A stretch of 64,000 bases of DNA, taken from NCBI GenBank assembly GCA_965261105.1, contig CBDHCM010000006.1, forward strand, positions 3,844,001-3,908,000, written 5' to 3'. Below, in pieces: positions 8,880 through 17,623 of the stretch (position 1 is its first letter; each line of letters begins with the position of its first letter). This stretch comes from Aldehydirespirator sp965261105. Lineage in GTDB: Bacteria; Actinomycetota; Acidimicrobiia; Acidimicrobiales; Aldehydirespiratoraceae. Made by a program: the position numbers and the translations under genes. The notes beneath the pieces were generated by a model that had not been told where the DNA came from, did no database searches, and worked only from the letters and a program-made list of their open reading frames with translations.

Positions 8880-8991
8880 AAGGCAAGACGGTACCGCCCG
8901 GCCGGGCCGTCTAGGCGCCTGTGGGCGGGCCGACCGGTCCGCGGCGACAACTCAACGGCAATCCGCAGGCGAGGCCGCCCAGGCGCAGCCA

Positions 8992-9393
8992 CTACTCCAA
9001 CCGCATGGTTGCGCTGGCGTCGAACACTGCATCGCCCACTAGCGGGCCCACGACCGGAACGTCGGTGGCCTCCACATACCGCAACTCCACCGTGGCCCGG
9101 CCGCCGCCTCGGCGGACCAGCACGTGCAGCCGCTGCGGGTCCAGATCGGCTGCGGCGAGTGCGGCCGACCGAACCTCGCCGTCGCCGCCACCCACGGCGG
9201 CGGAGCGCACTGCCTCCCGGGCCGCGTGCGTGACCAGCAACCGGGTGCGGACGAGCAGGCCCACCTGCACGACAGTTAGGAGCATCAGCGCGAGGAACGG
9301 CACCACCAGAGCGAACTCCACCGTCGATTGTCCAAGCTGCCGCGGCGCCCTGCGTCCGACACCGGCCGCGAGGCGGCGCCGTCGGGGGATCAC
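8992..9393 (-). CDS. TadE-like pilus assembly protein
   Basis: A 133-residue protein if begun at the GTG at 9393, which overlaps the flp stop as GTGA. After a basic N-terminus comes GQSTVEFALVVPFLALML, the TadE prepilin-like motif with the conserved Glu five residues into the hydrophobic stretch. The rest is a small extracytoplasmic domain. TadE is a minor pseudopilin of the Tad pilus. It closes the minus-strand tad operon. An upstream in-frame extension exists but overlaps flp and lacks a ribosome binding site. Confidence 0.82.
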   Translation of the reverse strand: MIPRRRRLAAGVGRRAPRQLGQSTVEFALVVPFLALMLLTVVQVGLLVRTRLLVTHAAREAVRSAAVGGGDGEVRSAALAAADLDPQRLHVLVRRGGGRATVELRYVEATDVPVVGPLVGDAVFDASATMRLE

Positions 9394-9635
9394 GTGACCA
9401 TGTTGGCGACCGTGTCCACGATCTTGTCCAGCAGCGACGCGATCTTGCCGGTGCCGGTCGCCCACGTCAGCAGCAACAGCGCCACCGCGGCGGCACCGAC
9501 GACGACCAGGGCGTACTCGGCCGTGGTCTGGCCCCGGTCGCCGACCCGACGACCAGCACCGGCGCGCCCGGCGGAGAGCCGTTGTCCGGCGAGAAAGCAC
9601 CGCGCGTGCAGCGCTGCGAAGATGCGCAAGATCAT
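9390..9635 (-). CDS. Flp-type pilin / small Tad prepilin
   Basis: An 81-residue protein starting at ATG 9635, preceded by GAAAGGAG five nt upstream. The motif RGQTTAEYALVVVGAAAVALLLL is the Flp prepilin processing region, with Gly at the cleavage site and Glu+5 (written here only to name its key residues G, E and Y). A short C-terminus GKIASLLDKIVDTVANMVT follows. It is the likely major pilus subunit. The 101-nt gap from tadC and the strong ribosome site suggest higher expression than its neighbours. Confidence 0.85.
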   Translation of the reverse strand: MILRIFAALHARCFLAGQRLSAGRAGAGRRVGDRGQTTAEYALVVVGAAAVALLLLTWATGTGKIASLLDKIVDTVANMVT

Positions 9636-9736
9636 GTCCACTCCTTTCGGGGAGCCGCCCGCTCGGCTGCTGCGATGCGGCTGCGCCCGAGTCATCCGAA
9701 CCGGTCTGTTCGATCCGGGTTTGCTTGGCCGGCGCA

Positions 9737-10513
9737 TCAGGACGGGAACCGGAGATCAGCCACGGTCCCCACGAGCAGCGGGACGACGGTCAGCAGGCAG
9801 AATGCAGGCAAGATGCAGAACACCAGCGGGAACAGCATCAGCACCGGCACCCGCCGCGCCTCCTCCTCTGCCCGCACGCGCCGACGCCGGTGAGCCTCAT
9901 CCGCGGCCCGCTCCAGGGCGGGCTGGAGTGGCGCGCCATCGATCTCGGCCGCGGTGACCGCGTGCACAACCGACGAGACGCTGGGACCCAGGCTCTCCCG
10001 CAGCCTCCTCACCGACTCGACGAAGGGCTCACCCGCCGCGGTGCGCTTCACCACGGCGGCGAGCTCTGATCGGAACGGCTCGGCGACGCGGGGGCAGATG
10101 TCCGCCAGGGCCGACACGGTGGGCCTCCCGGCCCCGACAACCAGCCCGAGCAGGTCGATCACCTCGGGCAGGTTGCACTCGATGCGCAGCACCCGGTCGC
10201 GGCGACGGGCCCGCCGCCTCCCGGCGACCGCAGCGACAGTCGCCAACAGCGCGAGCAGGCCTCCCACCAAGCCCAACGAGACCGCCGCTCCCACACAGAC
10301 CAGGCCCCCGACCCCGACCAGCGCCTCATCGCAAGGCTCGACCGCACCCCCTGACAGCCGGCGGCCCACCGCAGCGATGGCTCGGCTGCGGTCGCGGCCC
10401 GATCGGTCGGCACCGCGGAGCCTGCGCTTCGCCGGACCGCTCAGTGAGCAGGCCGCGTCGAGGACCCATAGCACCAGCAGAGCCGCCCCCAGCGCGGCCA
10501 AACTCACGCCCAT
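9737..10513 (-). CDS. tadC: Tad pilus inner-membrane platform protein TadC-like
   Basis: About 258 residues with the T2SSF domain: N-terminal helices at residues 5-25 and 75-105, a cytoplasmic helical domain (CNLPEVIDLLGLVVGAGR ... ALERAADEAHRRRRVRAEEEARRVPV) and C-terminal hydrophobic segments MLFPLVFCILPAFCLLTVVP. The KLxFPLxxxxLPA-like end is typical of TadC. The start may be ATG 10513 or a GTG at 10507 that overlaps the tadB stop. It pairs with TadB to form the platform on which TadA acts. Confidence 0.85.
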   Translation of the reverse strand: MGVSLAALGAALLVLWVLDAACSLSGPAKRRLRGADRSGRDRSRAIAAVGRRLSGGAVEPCDEALVGVGGLVCVGAAVSLGLVGGLLALLATVAAVAGRRRARRRDRVLRIECNLPEVIDLLGLVVGAGRPTVSALADICPRVAEPFRSELAAVVKRTAAGEPFVESVRRLRESLGPSVSSVVHAVTAAEIDGAPLQPALERAADEAHRRRRVRAEEEARRVPVLMLFPLVFCILPAFCLLTVVPLLVGTVADLRFPS

Positions 10514-11187
10514 CTCACCACACCCCGGCAGAGCCGCCCCATCCACCAGATGCCCAGACCCTCGAGTACCAGCCCGATCCCCAACGACAGCAGCCCGATA
10601 GGCGTGGCCAGGAGCGCGCCCAGAGCACCGGGGTCCGCCACGGCGATCACGGCCGCGAACCCCGCCGGTGCCGCGGCCACGACTGTCCCGGAGGTTCGGG
10701 TCTGCGAAGTGAGTGCCCGGATCTCGTCGCCGAGGGCTCGCCGCTGCCGCAGCGACGCCGCGGCCCTGTCGAGGCTGGCCGCCATTGCCGCCCCCGAGCG
10801 GTGCCCCAGCACCAGCAAGGCCGCAGCCGTCTGGCGCTCAGGCAGGCCGCCGACCCAGCCGTCGAGCGCGTCGGTGAGGCTCAGACCCCTCCGCACTCGG
10901 CCAACCACCTCTCGCCAGCCCGTCTCGGGGATCTCCGTCGCCACCGTGTCGAGCGCGGTGAACACCGACGCGCCGGACCGCAGCGCCCGGGCCGACAGCT
11001 CGAGCGCCTGCGGCATCGCATCGTCGGGCCCGGACCGCTTCCTCCACCGCCGCAGCAGGGCCGAGAGCCGGGATCCGGCCACTTCCGGCGGCTGCCGCAG
11101 GCACCCCGACCGACCTCGGGCCCCCAACCACAGGGGCGTGGGCGACAGCGCCACGAACACCATGACAGCGGCCAGGACCGCGGTCAT
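10504..11187 (-). CDS. tadB: Tad pilus inner-membrane platform protein TadB-like
   Basis: A 227-residue T2SSF-domain protein, shorter than proteobacterial TadB because the N-terminal region is reduced. The cytoplasmic signature is MPQALELSARALRSGASVFTALDTVA and GHRSGAAMAASLDRAAASLRQRR, followed by two terminal membrane helices. It overlaps tadA by 4 nt and tadC by a few nt. The order tadZ-A-B-C-flp-tadE is the usual actinobacterial Tad arrangement. Confidence 0.84.
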   Translation of the reverse strand: MTAVLAAVMVFVALSPTPLWLGARGRSGCLRQPPEVAGSRLSALLRRWRKRSGPDDAMPQALELSARALRSGASVFTALDTVATEIPETGWREVVGRVRRGLSLTDALDGWVGGLPERQTAAALLVLGHRSGAAMAASLDRAAASLRQRRALGDEIRALTSQTRTSGTVVAAAPAGFAAVIAVADPGALGALLATPIGLLSLGIGLVLEGLGIWWMGRLCRGVVRWA

Positions 11188-12380
11188 GGGACTGCCAGCA
11201 GCCGTGCAGGCCGCGACACGGGTGCCCTGACCCCGGCGACGTCCGCGAGCAGGCGAACAGTGTCATGCCCGCTCACCTCGGCCACGGCCGAGACTCGCCG
11301 GGCGCCGCCGGCGACTCGCCCGACGTGCACGATCGCGTCGATTGCCGACGCCACATGGTCTCTGACCGCCTCCACGCCCAGGCGCTCGTCGGCCGACGCG
11401 GCCAGCGCCGCCAACCGGCGCAGCGCGTCGACGGGCCCGTTGGCGTGCAACGTCGACAGGCAGCCGCCATGGCCCGTGTTGAGGGCGTGCAGCAGGTCGA
11501 GCGCCTCGGGACCGCGCACCTCACCCACCACCATCCGATCCGGTCGCATCCGCAGCGCGTTGCGCACGAGGTCGCGGATCGTTACTGCCCCCCCGCCCTC
11601 GCGGGATTCAGGCCGGGCCTCCAGGCGCACCACGTGGGGGTGCTCGAGCTGCAACTCCGCGGCGTCCTCGATGGTTATCACCCGATGCTGCGGGCTGACC
11701 CGGCCGGCGAGGGCGTTGAGCAGCGTGGTCTTGCCCGCTCCCGTGCCTCCGCTCACCACCACGTTGGCGCCCCGGTCCACCAACTCCTCTAGCAGCGCCA
11801 CCACCGGCGGTCCGGTGAACATCTCCAGGGCCACATCGGGCACCACGAAGCGGCGGATCGTCACATAGGGGCCGTCGACGGCCACCGGGGGAACGGCCAC
11901 ATGGACCCGGGAACCGTCGGGCAGGCGACCGTCCACGCAAGGGGTGAGCTGGTCGACTCGACGGCCCAGCGGAGACACGATCCTCTCGATGACCAGATCG
12001 ACCGCGGCTCTGTCCAGCGACACCCGGCTTCGGCTCACGACGCCGCCCCGCTCGATCCACACCGGTCCCGGTCCGTTGATCATCACCTCGCTCACCATCG
12101 GGTCGGCGAGCAGCGGTTCCACGGGACCCAGTCCGTGCACCCGGGCCGCAACCCGCGCCACCACGTCGTCGACCACGTCGGTCGGGGTGAGCGGCGCCAG
12201 CGCGCGCACGATCGCAGCGATGTCAACGGCCGGCACGGGGATCTGCTCCATCGTGTCGACCACCCTGCGGTGCACTGCATCGACGAGGGACGCGCCACCG
12301 TTCGCACCGTCCGCGCCGGTCCCCGGGCCCGCACCGCCGGTCATGCCCGTGCCCTGAACGCCGGCAACCGCGCCGATCAT
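11184..12380 (-). CDS. tadA: Tad pilus ATPase TadA (CpaF family)
   Basis: A 398-residue secretion ATPase that powers pilin assembly. The Walker A is SGGTGAGKTTLLNALAG; the Asp box ITIEDAAELQ, Walker B region RPDRMVVGEVRGPEALDLL and His box STLHANG are all present. The N-terminal N1D-like domain contains GLGPVEPLLADPMVSEVMING. The start is ATG 12380, overlapping the tadZ-like stop by 4 nt; the 80 codons upstream in the same frame are an antisense shadow of tadZ. Confidence 0.93.
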   Translation of the reverse strand: MIGAVAGVQGTGMTGGAGPGTGADGANGGASLVDAVHRRVVDTMEQIPVPAVDIAAIVRALAPLTPTDVVDDVVARVAARVHGLGPVEPLLADPMVSEVMINGPGPVWIERGGVVSRSRVSLDRAAVDLVIERIVSPLGRRVDQLTPCVDGRLPDGSRVHVAVPPVAVDGPYVTIRRFVVPDVALEMFTGPPVVALLEELVDRGANVVVSGGTGAGKTTLLNALAGRVSPQHRVITIEDAAELQLEHPHVVRLEARPESREGGGAVTIRDLVRNALRMRPDRMVVGEVRGPEALDLLHALNTGHGGCLSTLHANGPVDALRRLAALAASADERLGVEAVRDHVASAIDAIVHVGRVAGGARRVSAVAEVSGHDTVRLLADVAGVRAPVSRPARLLAVP

Positions 12381-13051
12381 GACGGAAGCTCGAAGCGCCG
12401 CAGAGGCGGCGGGAGCATGCTCACGATCGTGCCCGCGTCGACGGAGCGGGCCACTCGGGGATCCCACGCCACTCGCTCCACATGGGAGGCACCGACCGCT
12501 GCGGCCACATCGCGCGAGCGCAGAGCCCGGCCCGGCTCCTCCACTAGGACCACCCGCTCGTAGGGACCGGCCACCTGCTGGGCGCGGCTCAAGGCCAGGT
12601 AGCAGGCCCGCAGCACGCACACCGGCCGGTGCGGACCGCCGAGGACCGACCGCAACCCGACGGGATCCAGCCCGGCGTCCACCACGACCGGGCCGCTGCG
12701 GGCCAGCACCTCGAGGGCGAGCATGAGCCTCGGGCGCTGATCCTCGGGCGACGCGGTGTGATCTGTCAGCGCCGGTCGGGTGCCTCTCCGCAGTAGGCGC
12801 AGGCCCGGGGCCACGTCCTCCAGCAGCCTGCCAATGGCATCAGCGGCCACGCCGTCCCCCGCGGCCACCCAGTCGCCGATTCCGGGCTCCGACGGCATCG
12901 CGCCGGCCACCATGCCCAGCAGCGCCGGCTGATCACCGGTCAGATCCACGAGGGTGGTGTCGTGCTCTTCGGAGGCGAGGCGGATGGCGGTAGCCGCGGC
13001 CACCACCGACGTTCCGACGCCTCCCTTGACGGACCAGTACCAGGTAATCAC
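12377..13051 (-). CDS. CpaE/TadZ-like P-loop protein
   Basis: A 224-residue MinD/ParA-type protein. Its deviant Walker A is WSVKGGVGTSVVAAATA close to the N-terminus, with a VVVDAGLD strand and a final helical region. In Tad systems TadZ/CpaE localises the pilus machinery. The usual N-terminal receiver-like domain is missing. The start is taken as GTG 13051 because GGAGGA lies six nt upstream; earlier in-frame codons are poorly supported. It is the first gene of the tad operon; the 141-nt AT-richer region upstream probably carries the promoter. Confidence 0.8.
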   Translation of the reverse strand: MITWYWSVKGGVGTSVVAAATAIRLASEEHDTTLVDLTGDQPALLGMVAGAMPSEPGIGDWVAAGDGVAADAIGRLLEDVAPGLRLLRRGTRPALTDHTASPEDQRPRLMLALEVLARSGPVVVDAGLDPVGLRSVLGGPHRPVCVLRACYLALSRAQQVAGPYERVVLVEEPGRALRSRDVAAAVGASHVERVAWDPRVARSVDAGTIVSMLPPPLRRFELPS

Positions 13052-13192
13052 GCTCTTCCTCCGCGCGTCGCGGCCACTCGACGGCGGGACTCTGAGCGCC
13101 AGTATTGAGGCGGCCGGCCGGCACCCAGCGAACCGGAACGGCAACGAGCACCCTACAGGTATCTCGCAGTTTTCAAACTATCTCATGATTTT
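13052..13192 (-). promoter_or_regulatory. Likely promoter region of the tad operon
   Basis: This 141-nt gap contains an unusually AT-rich patch around 13165-13195. On the minus strand it reads TTGAAA, then 15 nt, then TAGGGT, a weak sigma-70-like pair upstream of the GTG at 13051. The spacing is short, so the exact boxes are uncertain. Confidence 0.3.
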
Positions 13193-14161
13193 CTAAGGCA
13201 ATCCCAGGATCTCGGCGCCGGAGCGCAGCAGCTTCTCGGCCGATTCGTCATCGAGCAGCGGCACGACGAACGAGTCGATCCCGTGCTCGGCCGCGAGACC
13301 GTGCAGCTCCTGGCTGCATTCCTCCGGCGTGCCCGCGATCACGAAGGGCAGGACCCACTCGTCGCGCACATGCTCGGCCGCGGCCTGCAGCCCGCCGGCC
13401 AGAGCGACCCTGATCCTGTCTGCGTCGGCGCTTGTGAGTCCGATGGACTCCTGCACCTCCGGCGGCGAGTCCACCAGCCGGTAGGTCAGATGGGGCCTGG
13501 TGACAGCCATGGTGTCATCGTCGGTCACCAGCATCGTCGAGTAGGCGATGGACGGCCCGTTCCCAGCGGCCCGGCCCGCCCCCCGGATCCGCTCCACCAC
13601 CTTCCGAAGGTGCGGCTTGTAGAGGAAGTCGAGGAACACCCCGTCGCACGCCGCGCCGCCCAGCTCGAGCATTCTCGGCCCCCGCCCGGCCAGCCAGATC
13701 TCGGTGCCGGCCCGGGCGTGCGGCAGCGACGCCTCCCGCAGCCGCACGTGGGCGCCGTCGACGCTCACGGTCTCGGCCGCGAACAGGCGCCGGCACGCGT
13801 CTATCGTCTCGCGCACCGCAGCCAGGGGCCGATCGCGGCCGATGCTGAGCGGATCGAGTGTGAGGCTGCCCCCCGCGCCGATGCCTAGAAAGGCCCGACC
13901 GCCCGACAGTTCGTCGAGCGCGGCGATGGCCCCCGCCGTGACACCGGCATGGCGCGTGTACGGGTTGGTGATGCCCGGCCCGATCTCCAGGGACGCGGTT
14001 GCCGCCGCGATCGCGGTCATGGTCACGTACACGTCGCGGGCCGCGAGGCCCTCGTCGTATACCCAGCACCGCTCGTAGCCCAGCGTCTCGGCGAGCCGGG
14101 CGAGCTCCACCGTGCGCTCGATCGGACCCTCGGGCATCACGTTCAGCGCGGGCCGCACCAC
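13193..14161 (-). CDS. Luciferase-like (F420-dependent type) oxidoreductase
   Basis: A 322-residue TIM-barrel protein of the LLM class. Motifs include the N-terminal LARLAETLGYERCWVYDE, GPGITNPYTRHAGVTAGAIAAL, GRAFLGIGAGGS and the C-terminal GTPEECSQELHGLAAEHGIDSFVV. This layout fits methylenetetrahydromethanopterin reductase-like F420 enzymes such as those used by actinobacteria for secondary redox steps. The substrate is not predictable. It lies between the tad operon and the molybdenum hydroxylase accessory genes on the same strand, with gaps of about 100 nt on both sides, so it may be monocistronic. A second family member is at 31024-32049. Confidence 0.87.
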   Translation of the reverse strand: MVRPALNVMPEGPIERTVELARLAETLGYERCWVYDEGLAARDVYVTMTAIAAATASLEIGPGITNPYTRHAGVTAGAIAALDELSGGRAFLGIGAGGSLTLDPLSIGRDRPLAAVRETIDACRRLFAAETVSVDGAHVRLREASLPHARAGTEIWLAGRGPRMLELGGAACDGVFLDFLYKPHLRKVVERIRGAGRAAGNGPSIAYSTMLVTDDDTMAVTRPHLTYRLVDSPPEVQESIGLTSADADRIRVALAGGLQAAAEHVRDEWVLPFVIAGTPEECSQELHGLAAEHGIDSFVVPLLDDESAEKLLRSGAEILGLP

Positions 14162-14266
14162 GGCGCCACCATATTGTCCGTCCCCGGCGCAGACCGCAGC
14201 GCGGCCAAGAAGCCGAGCGGGTTCGCGGTCCAGCCGGACGCTCAGTCGGGCCGTTGTGCGTCAGGC

Positions 14267-15043
14267 CTAGCCGCCGCGGCAGGCCAGGACCGCCTCCAGC
14301 ACTCCGGTGCCCACGGCCAAGGCCTTGTCGGAGATCTCCCAGCACACGGCCGGATCGCCGCGAGGGTCCACGTCACCGATCTTGAGCCCGGGTTGCACGG
14401 TCATCCCCGGACGGATGGCGCCCCGCAGCACGCCGTCGAAGGGCGCTTCAACGGCCTGACCGCCTACCGTGCCGAGCAGTTGGCCCGAAACGACCAGCTC
14501 TCCTATCTCGACACGCCAAGACACCTCGCCTGCGGCGGGGGCCCGCAGCACCCGGTCGCCAGACCGTCCCCCCACCTCGGCGGGCACGCCGGTGTCGGGC
14601 CGGGCCGAGCCCGTCCAAACCGCCCGACCGAGGCGAGGGCCTCGCATGGTCTCCACCACGGCGTGGCAGTCCAGGGGCGCGGTGAATCCAGGGCCCAGAC
14701 CTATTACCACTGCGGCGTCGTCGATGGCGGTGTCTTGGTTGCGCTTGGCCAGCCGGGCGTCCACAACCACATCGGGCCGCACGGGGCCCAGCGCCCCCAG
14801 CTCCGGGGCTACCAGCACGGCCACTGCGCCGCGCTTCGTGGTCGCTATCGCCTCCTGGGGCGACGCCACCAGCACGCCCCTCATGCCCTGCACAGTCACC
14901 TCTCCGTCGGTCACCGCGGTGGACAGCGCCACCGTGCGGCGCACCGTCAGGGGCTCGGGCAGCTCCAGCACCACCACCGGCCAGCCCGCCTCATTGAGAT
15001 GCCAGGCCACGCCGGTGGCCAGATCGCCTCCGCCCCGCAGCAC
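14267..15043 (-). CDS. YqeB/EF2563-type selenium-dependent molybdenum hydroxylase system protein
   Basis: A 258-residue protein beginning (GTG) LRGGGDLATGVAWHL, with VLELPEPLTVRRTVALSTAV and VVIGLGPGFTAPLDCHAVVETMRG. These match the YqeB/EF2563 family, a maturation factor recurrent beside selenium-dependent molybdenum hydroxylases (E. coli yqeB, Enterococcus EF2563); its exact reaction is not settled. The Rossmann-like GGGDLA at the N-terminus is intact. It follows xdhC at 31 nt on the same strand. The start has no clear ribosome site; the reading frame stays open back to the xdhC stop. Confidence 0.8.
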   Translation of the reverse strand: MLRGGGDLATGVAWHLNEAGWPVVVLELPEPLTVRRTVALSTAVTDGEVTVQGMRGVLVASPQEAIATTKRGAVAVLVAPELGALGPVRPDVVVDARLAKRNQDTAIDDAAVVIGLGPGFTAPLDCHAVVETMRGPRLGRAVWTGSARPDTGVPAEVGGRSGDRVLRAPAAGEVSWRVEIGELVVSGQLLGTVGGQAVEAPFDGVLRGAIRPGMTVQPGLKIGDVDPRGDPAVCWEISDKALAVGTGVLEAVLACRGG

Positions 15044-15074
15044 ACAAAGCGGTCCGGGCGCGGCCCCCGCCGGG

Positions 15075-15890
15075 TCAGGACCGGCGATGGGCGACCACCT
15101 CCGCCATGACGCTCAGCGCGATCTCCTCCGGGGTCTCGGCGCCGACCTCGATGCCGATGGGGGCATGAACCCGGTCGAGCGCGGTCCGGTCCACACCCTC
15201 GGCTTCCAGGCGGGCCCGGGTGGTGGCCCAGCGGCGCTCGCTGCCCATCACCCCCACGTAGCCGGCGCCGGTGGCCAGCAGAGCCGGCAGGGCGGCCGAG
15301 TCCACGTCCACGTTGCGGGTCACCAGCACCACCGACACATCGGCGTCGAGCGTCCGCCCGGCGAGCAGGTCGTCGACGGTGCCGATCACCAGCTCGTCGG
15401 GTACGGCGTCGGCAGTGTCCCCGCCAAAGGAATCGGCGCCGTCGGGCTGGCCGGCGGGGTCGTCGCCCATCCCGGACCGGTCGTCGGACGCCACCACCCG
15501 GAAGCCCAGCCAGCGGGCGAGCTGGGCGACAGACCGCCCCACGTGGCCGTATCCGATGACTATGACGGTCGGCTTGGGCATGTGCGGCTCCACGAATATC
15601 TGAACGTCGCCCCCGCAGACGCCGGGGTCGCCCCGGACAGGATCGACAAGGCGGTACGACAGTAGACGGCAGCGGCCATCGCCGAGCGCGGCGACCGCCT
15701 CGGCCACCACCCGGGCCTCCATCTCGCCGCCCCCGACGGTGCCCGAGATGCTGCCGTCTCGATACACCAGCATCTTGGCCCCGGCCCGCCGGGGCACAGA
15801 GCGCGACGTGTCCACGACGGTGGCGGAGGCCACGGCCGCGCCCGAATCCACGGCCCCGGAGAGCTGGCGCAGCAGGCTCACCCTCGCCAC
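15075..15890 (-). CDS. XdhC/CoxI-family molybdenum hydroxylase maturation protein
   Basis: A 271-residue protein with an XdhC N-terminal domain (SVPRRAGAKMLVYRDGSISGTVGGGEMEARVV) and a C-terminal Rossmann domain (VIVIGYGHVGRSVAQLARWLGF, GVMGSERRWATTRARL, HAPIGIEVGAETPEEIALSVMAEVVA). XdhC proteins bind molybdenum cofactor and help its sulfuration and insertion. Two GTG starts are possible, 15890 and 15881; the latter overlaps a 12-codon ORF that begins on the stop of the upstream amidohydrolase. It is the second gene of the ssnA-like/xdhC/yqeB-like operon. Confidence 0.88.
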   Translation of the reverse strand: MARVSLLRQLSGAVDSGAAVASATVVDTSRSVPRRAGAKMLVYRDGSISGTVGGGEMEARVVAEAVAALGDGRCRLLSYRLVDPVRGDPGVCGGDVQIFVEPHMPKPTVIVIGYGHVGRSVAQLARWLGFRVVASDDRSGMGDDPAGQPDGADSFGGDTADAVPDELVIGTVDDLLAGRTLDADVSVVLVTRNVDVDSAALPALLATGAGYVGVMGSERRWATTRARLEAEGVDRTALDRVHAPIGIEVGAETPEEIALSVMAEVVAHRRS

Positions 15891-15916
15891 CGCCCGACGG
15901 AACCCGCGCTGGTCAC
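15878..15916 (-). CDS. Possible junction mini-ORF between amidohydrolase and xdhC
   Basis: A 12-codon ORF with GTG at 15916 overlapping the amidohydrolase stop (GTGA) and TGA at 15880-15878 overlapping a possible xdhC GTG at 15881. The spacing is 35 nt, again remainder 2 modulo 3. No duplicated sequence is visible here, so it may be chance. Confidence 0.2.
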   Translation of the reverse strand: MTSAGSVGRWRG

Positions 15917-17262
15917 GACCACAGTCTCGCAGCCTGTTCGAGGGTGCGGGCCCGCAGCGCTTCCATGTCGGCGCCGATCACCTCGCCGCCCTCGACGATC
16001 CAGTCCCCTCCCACCATCACCCTGCGCACATGGGAGCCGTTGCGCCACAGCACCAACTGGTCCAGCAGGTTGTGGGCCTCCACCGGCGTGGGCAGGCCCC
16101 GGGGCCCGTCGATGTCGACCAGCTGCAGGTCGGCGTGCCACCCCGGCTCCAGCCTCCCCACCTGCTCCAGGCCGAGCGTGCGGGCCGAGCCCTCGGTGGC
16201 CAGGTGAAGCACCGCGGCCGCGCTGATCGCGCCCGGGTCGAGGGTGGCCGCCCGGTGCAGCAGGAACGCGCCCCGCATCACCGCGAACATGTCGTTGAGA
16301 TAGCCGTCGGAGCCGAGGCCCACGGTGACGCTCCGCCCCAGCATCTCGAGGACGGGGGCGATCCCGCCGCCCACCTCGCAGTTGGACAGCGGCATGTGCG
16401 ACACCCTGACGCCGCTGTTTGCGATGATGTCGATCTCGCGGGGCGACAGCTGCACGCACTGGCTGGCCTGGAAGCGGGGCGACGCCGCACCGATGCGCTC
16501 ATAGAACTCCAGGGTGCGCATGCCGTGGTGCTCCTCGCACCACAGACCTTCGTGGACCCCCTCGTTGACGTGGGCGTGGCAGAACACGTCCAGGTCTTCA
16601 GCCGCCTCGAAGGCCTGGCGGATGAACGGCTCGCTGCAGGTGAACGTGGTGTGGATGCACATGGCGCCGGAAACCCGGCCCCCCGCGCCCGGCGAGCCGG
16701 CGCCGGCCCGGCACGCCTCGATGAAGCGGATGTTCTCATCGAGTCCGCACTGGCCGTTGGCCGCTCCCAGCCGCTCGGTGGCCTCGAAGGACAGCACCCC
16801 CCTGAGCCCGCTGCGGGCCACCGCCTCCCGCTGCGCGAACAGCGCGCCGGGCAGGGCGTTGGGGGCCTCGAGTATGTCGAAGAAGCTGGTGGTGCCGCTC
16901 GCGGCCAGATCGGCGGTCACCCATGCGGCCGCGGCCGCGATCATCTCGTGGTCGAGGGCGTTCTCCACCAGGGGCCACCAGTAGTCGTCCAGGAAGCCCC
17001 AGAAGTCGGCGGGCGGCTGGGCCGGGGCGGGCACTCCATGGGCCAGCACGCCGTAGAGGTGCACGTGGGCGTTCACGAAGCCGGGCAGCAGCACGCAGCC
17101 CGCACCGTCACAGAAGTCGTCGCCGGGATAACGGGCCAGCAGTTCCTCGGTGGGCCCAGCCGCGTCCACCACCCCGTCCAGCACCCGCACGCCCCAGTCC
17201 CGCTGGGGCTCGTCCAGCGCCGAGGTCACAACCCAGTCCGCGGTAACGATCCTGCCCATCAC
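15913..17262 (-). CDS. SsnA/TrzA-type metal-dependent amidohydrolase
   Basis: A 449-residue amidohydrolase-fold enzyme. The metal motif HxH is NAHVHLYG; later metal-site residues are in FCHAHVNEG, HMPLSNCEVGGG and GLGSDGYLNDMF. This is the TrzA/SsnA/guanine-deaminase branch that hydrolyses amino groups on purine or triazine-like rings. In E. coli ssnA lies beside ygfM and xdhD, as here. With xdhC and yqeB-like genes directly downstream it probably belongs to a purine-related or other heterocycle pathway. The first codon may be GTG 17262 or the adjacent ATG 17259. Confidence 0.82.
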   Translation of the reverse strand: MMGRIVTADWVVTSALDEPQRDWGVRVLDGVVDAAGPTEELLARYPGDDFCDGAGCVLLPGFVNAHVHLYGVLAHGVPAPAQPPADFWGFLDDYWWPLVENALDHEMIAAAAAWVTADLAASGTTSFFDILEAPNALPGALFAQREAVARSGLRGVLSFEATERLGAANGQCGLDENIRFIEACRAGAGSPGAGGRVSGAMCIHTTFTCSEPFIRQAFEAAEDLDVFCHAHVNEGVHEGLWCEEHHGMRTLEFYERIGAASPRFQASQCVQLSPREIDIIANSGVRVSHMPLSNCEVGGGIAPVLEMLGRSVTVGLGSDGYLNDMFAVMRGAFLLHRAATLDPGAISAAAVLHLATEGSARTLGLEQVGRLEPGWHADLQLVDIDGPRGLPTPVEAHNLLDQLVLWRNGSHVRRVMVGGDWIVEGGEVIGADMEALRARTLEQAARLWS

Positions 17263-17623
17263 TCAGACGCACACCACGTCGGCCGCCGGCATCGTTCCGC
17301 GCCTGACGGCCGGTCTCCGAGGTGACAACTTCGTGCCCACTAGCGTCGCCTACGACACTGTAGCTCACCCTCGTTACGAGCCCGGCGGCTCTTGCCCGCT
17401 AGGAGTAACGGCATGGACCCAACGCTAACCCATCACCCGCCGAGCGCCCGCGCTCTGGGGCCAGCCCAGAGCCTGACGTGCGTCACCAGCTGTTGGCACC
17501 CGTCCCGGTGCGCGACCTAACAGCAAGCGTCCGCTATCGTGGCGGCTCGGAGCGACGCAAGCTTGCCGACTTCGCTCCAGAGCAGTATTCACACCGTACT
17601 CAGGAGCATGAAGGGAAAGCCAC
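17263..17623. other. Divergent intergenic region upstream of the orphan methyltransferase
   Basis: This 361-nt stretch separates the minus-strand amidohydrolase from the plus-strand methyltransferase. It is the left edge of lower-GC DNA that continues to about 19750. I see no gene, tRNA or convincing repeat. Promoters for both genes should lie here but no clear boxes can be assigned. Confidence 0.4.
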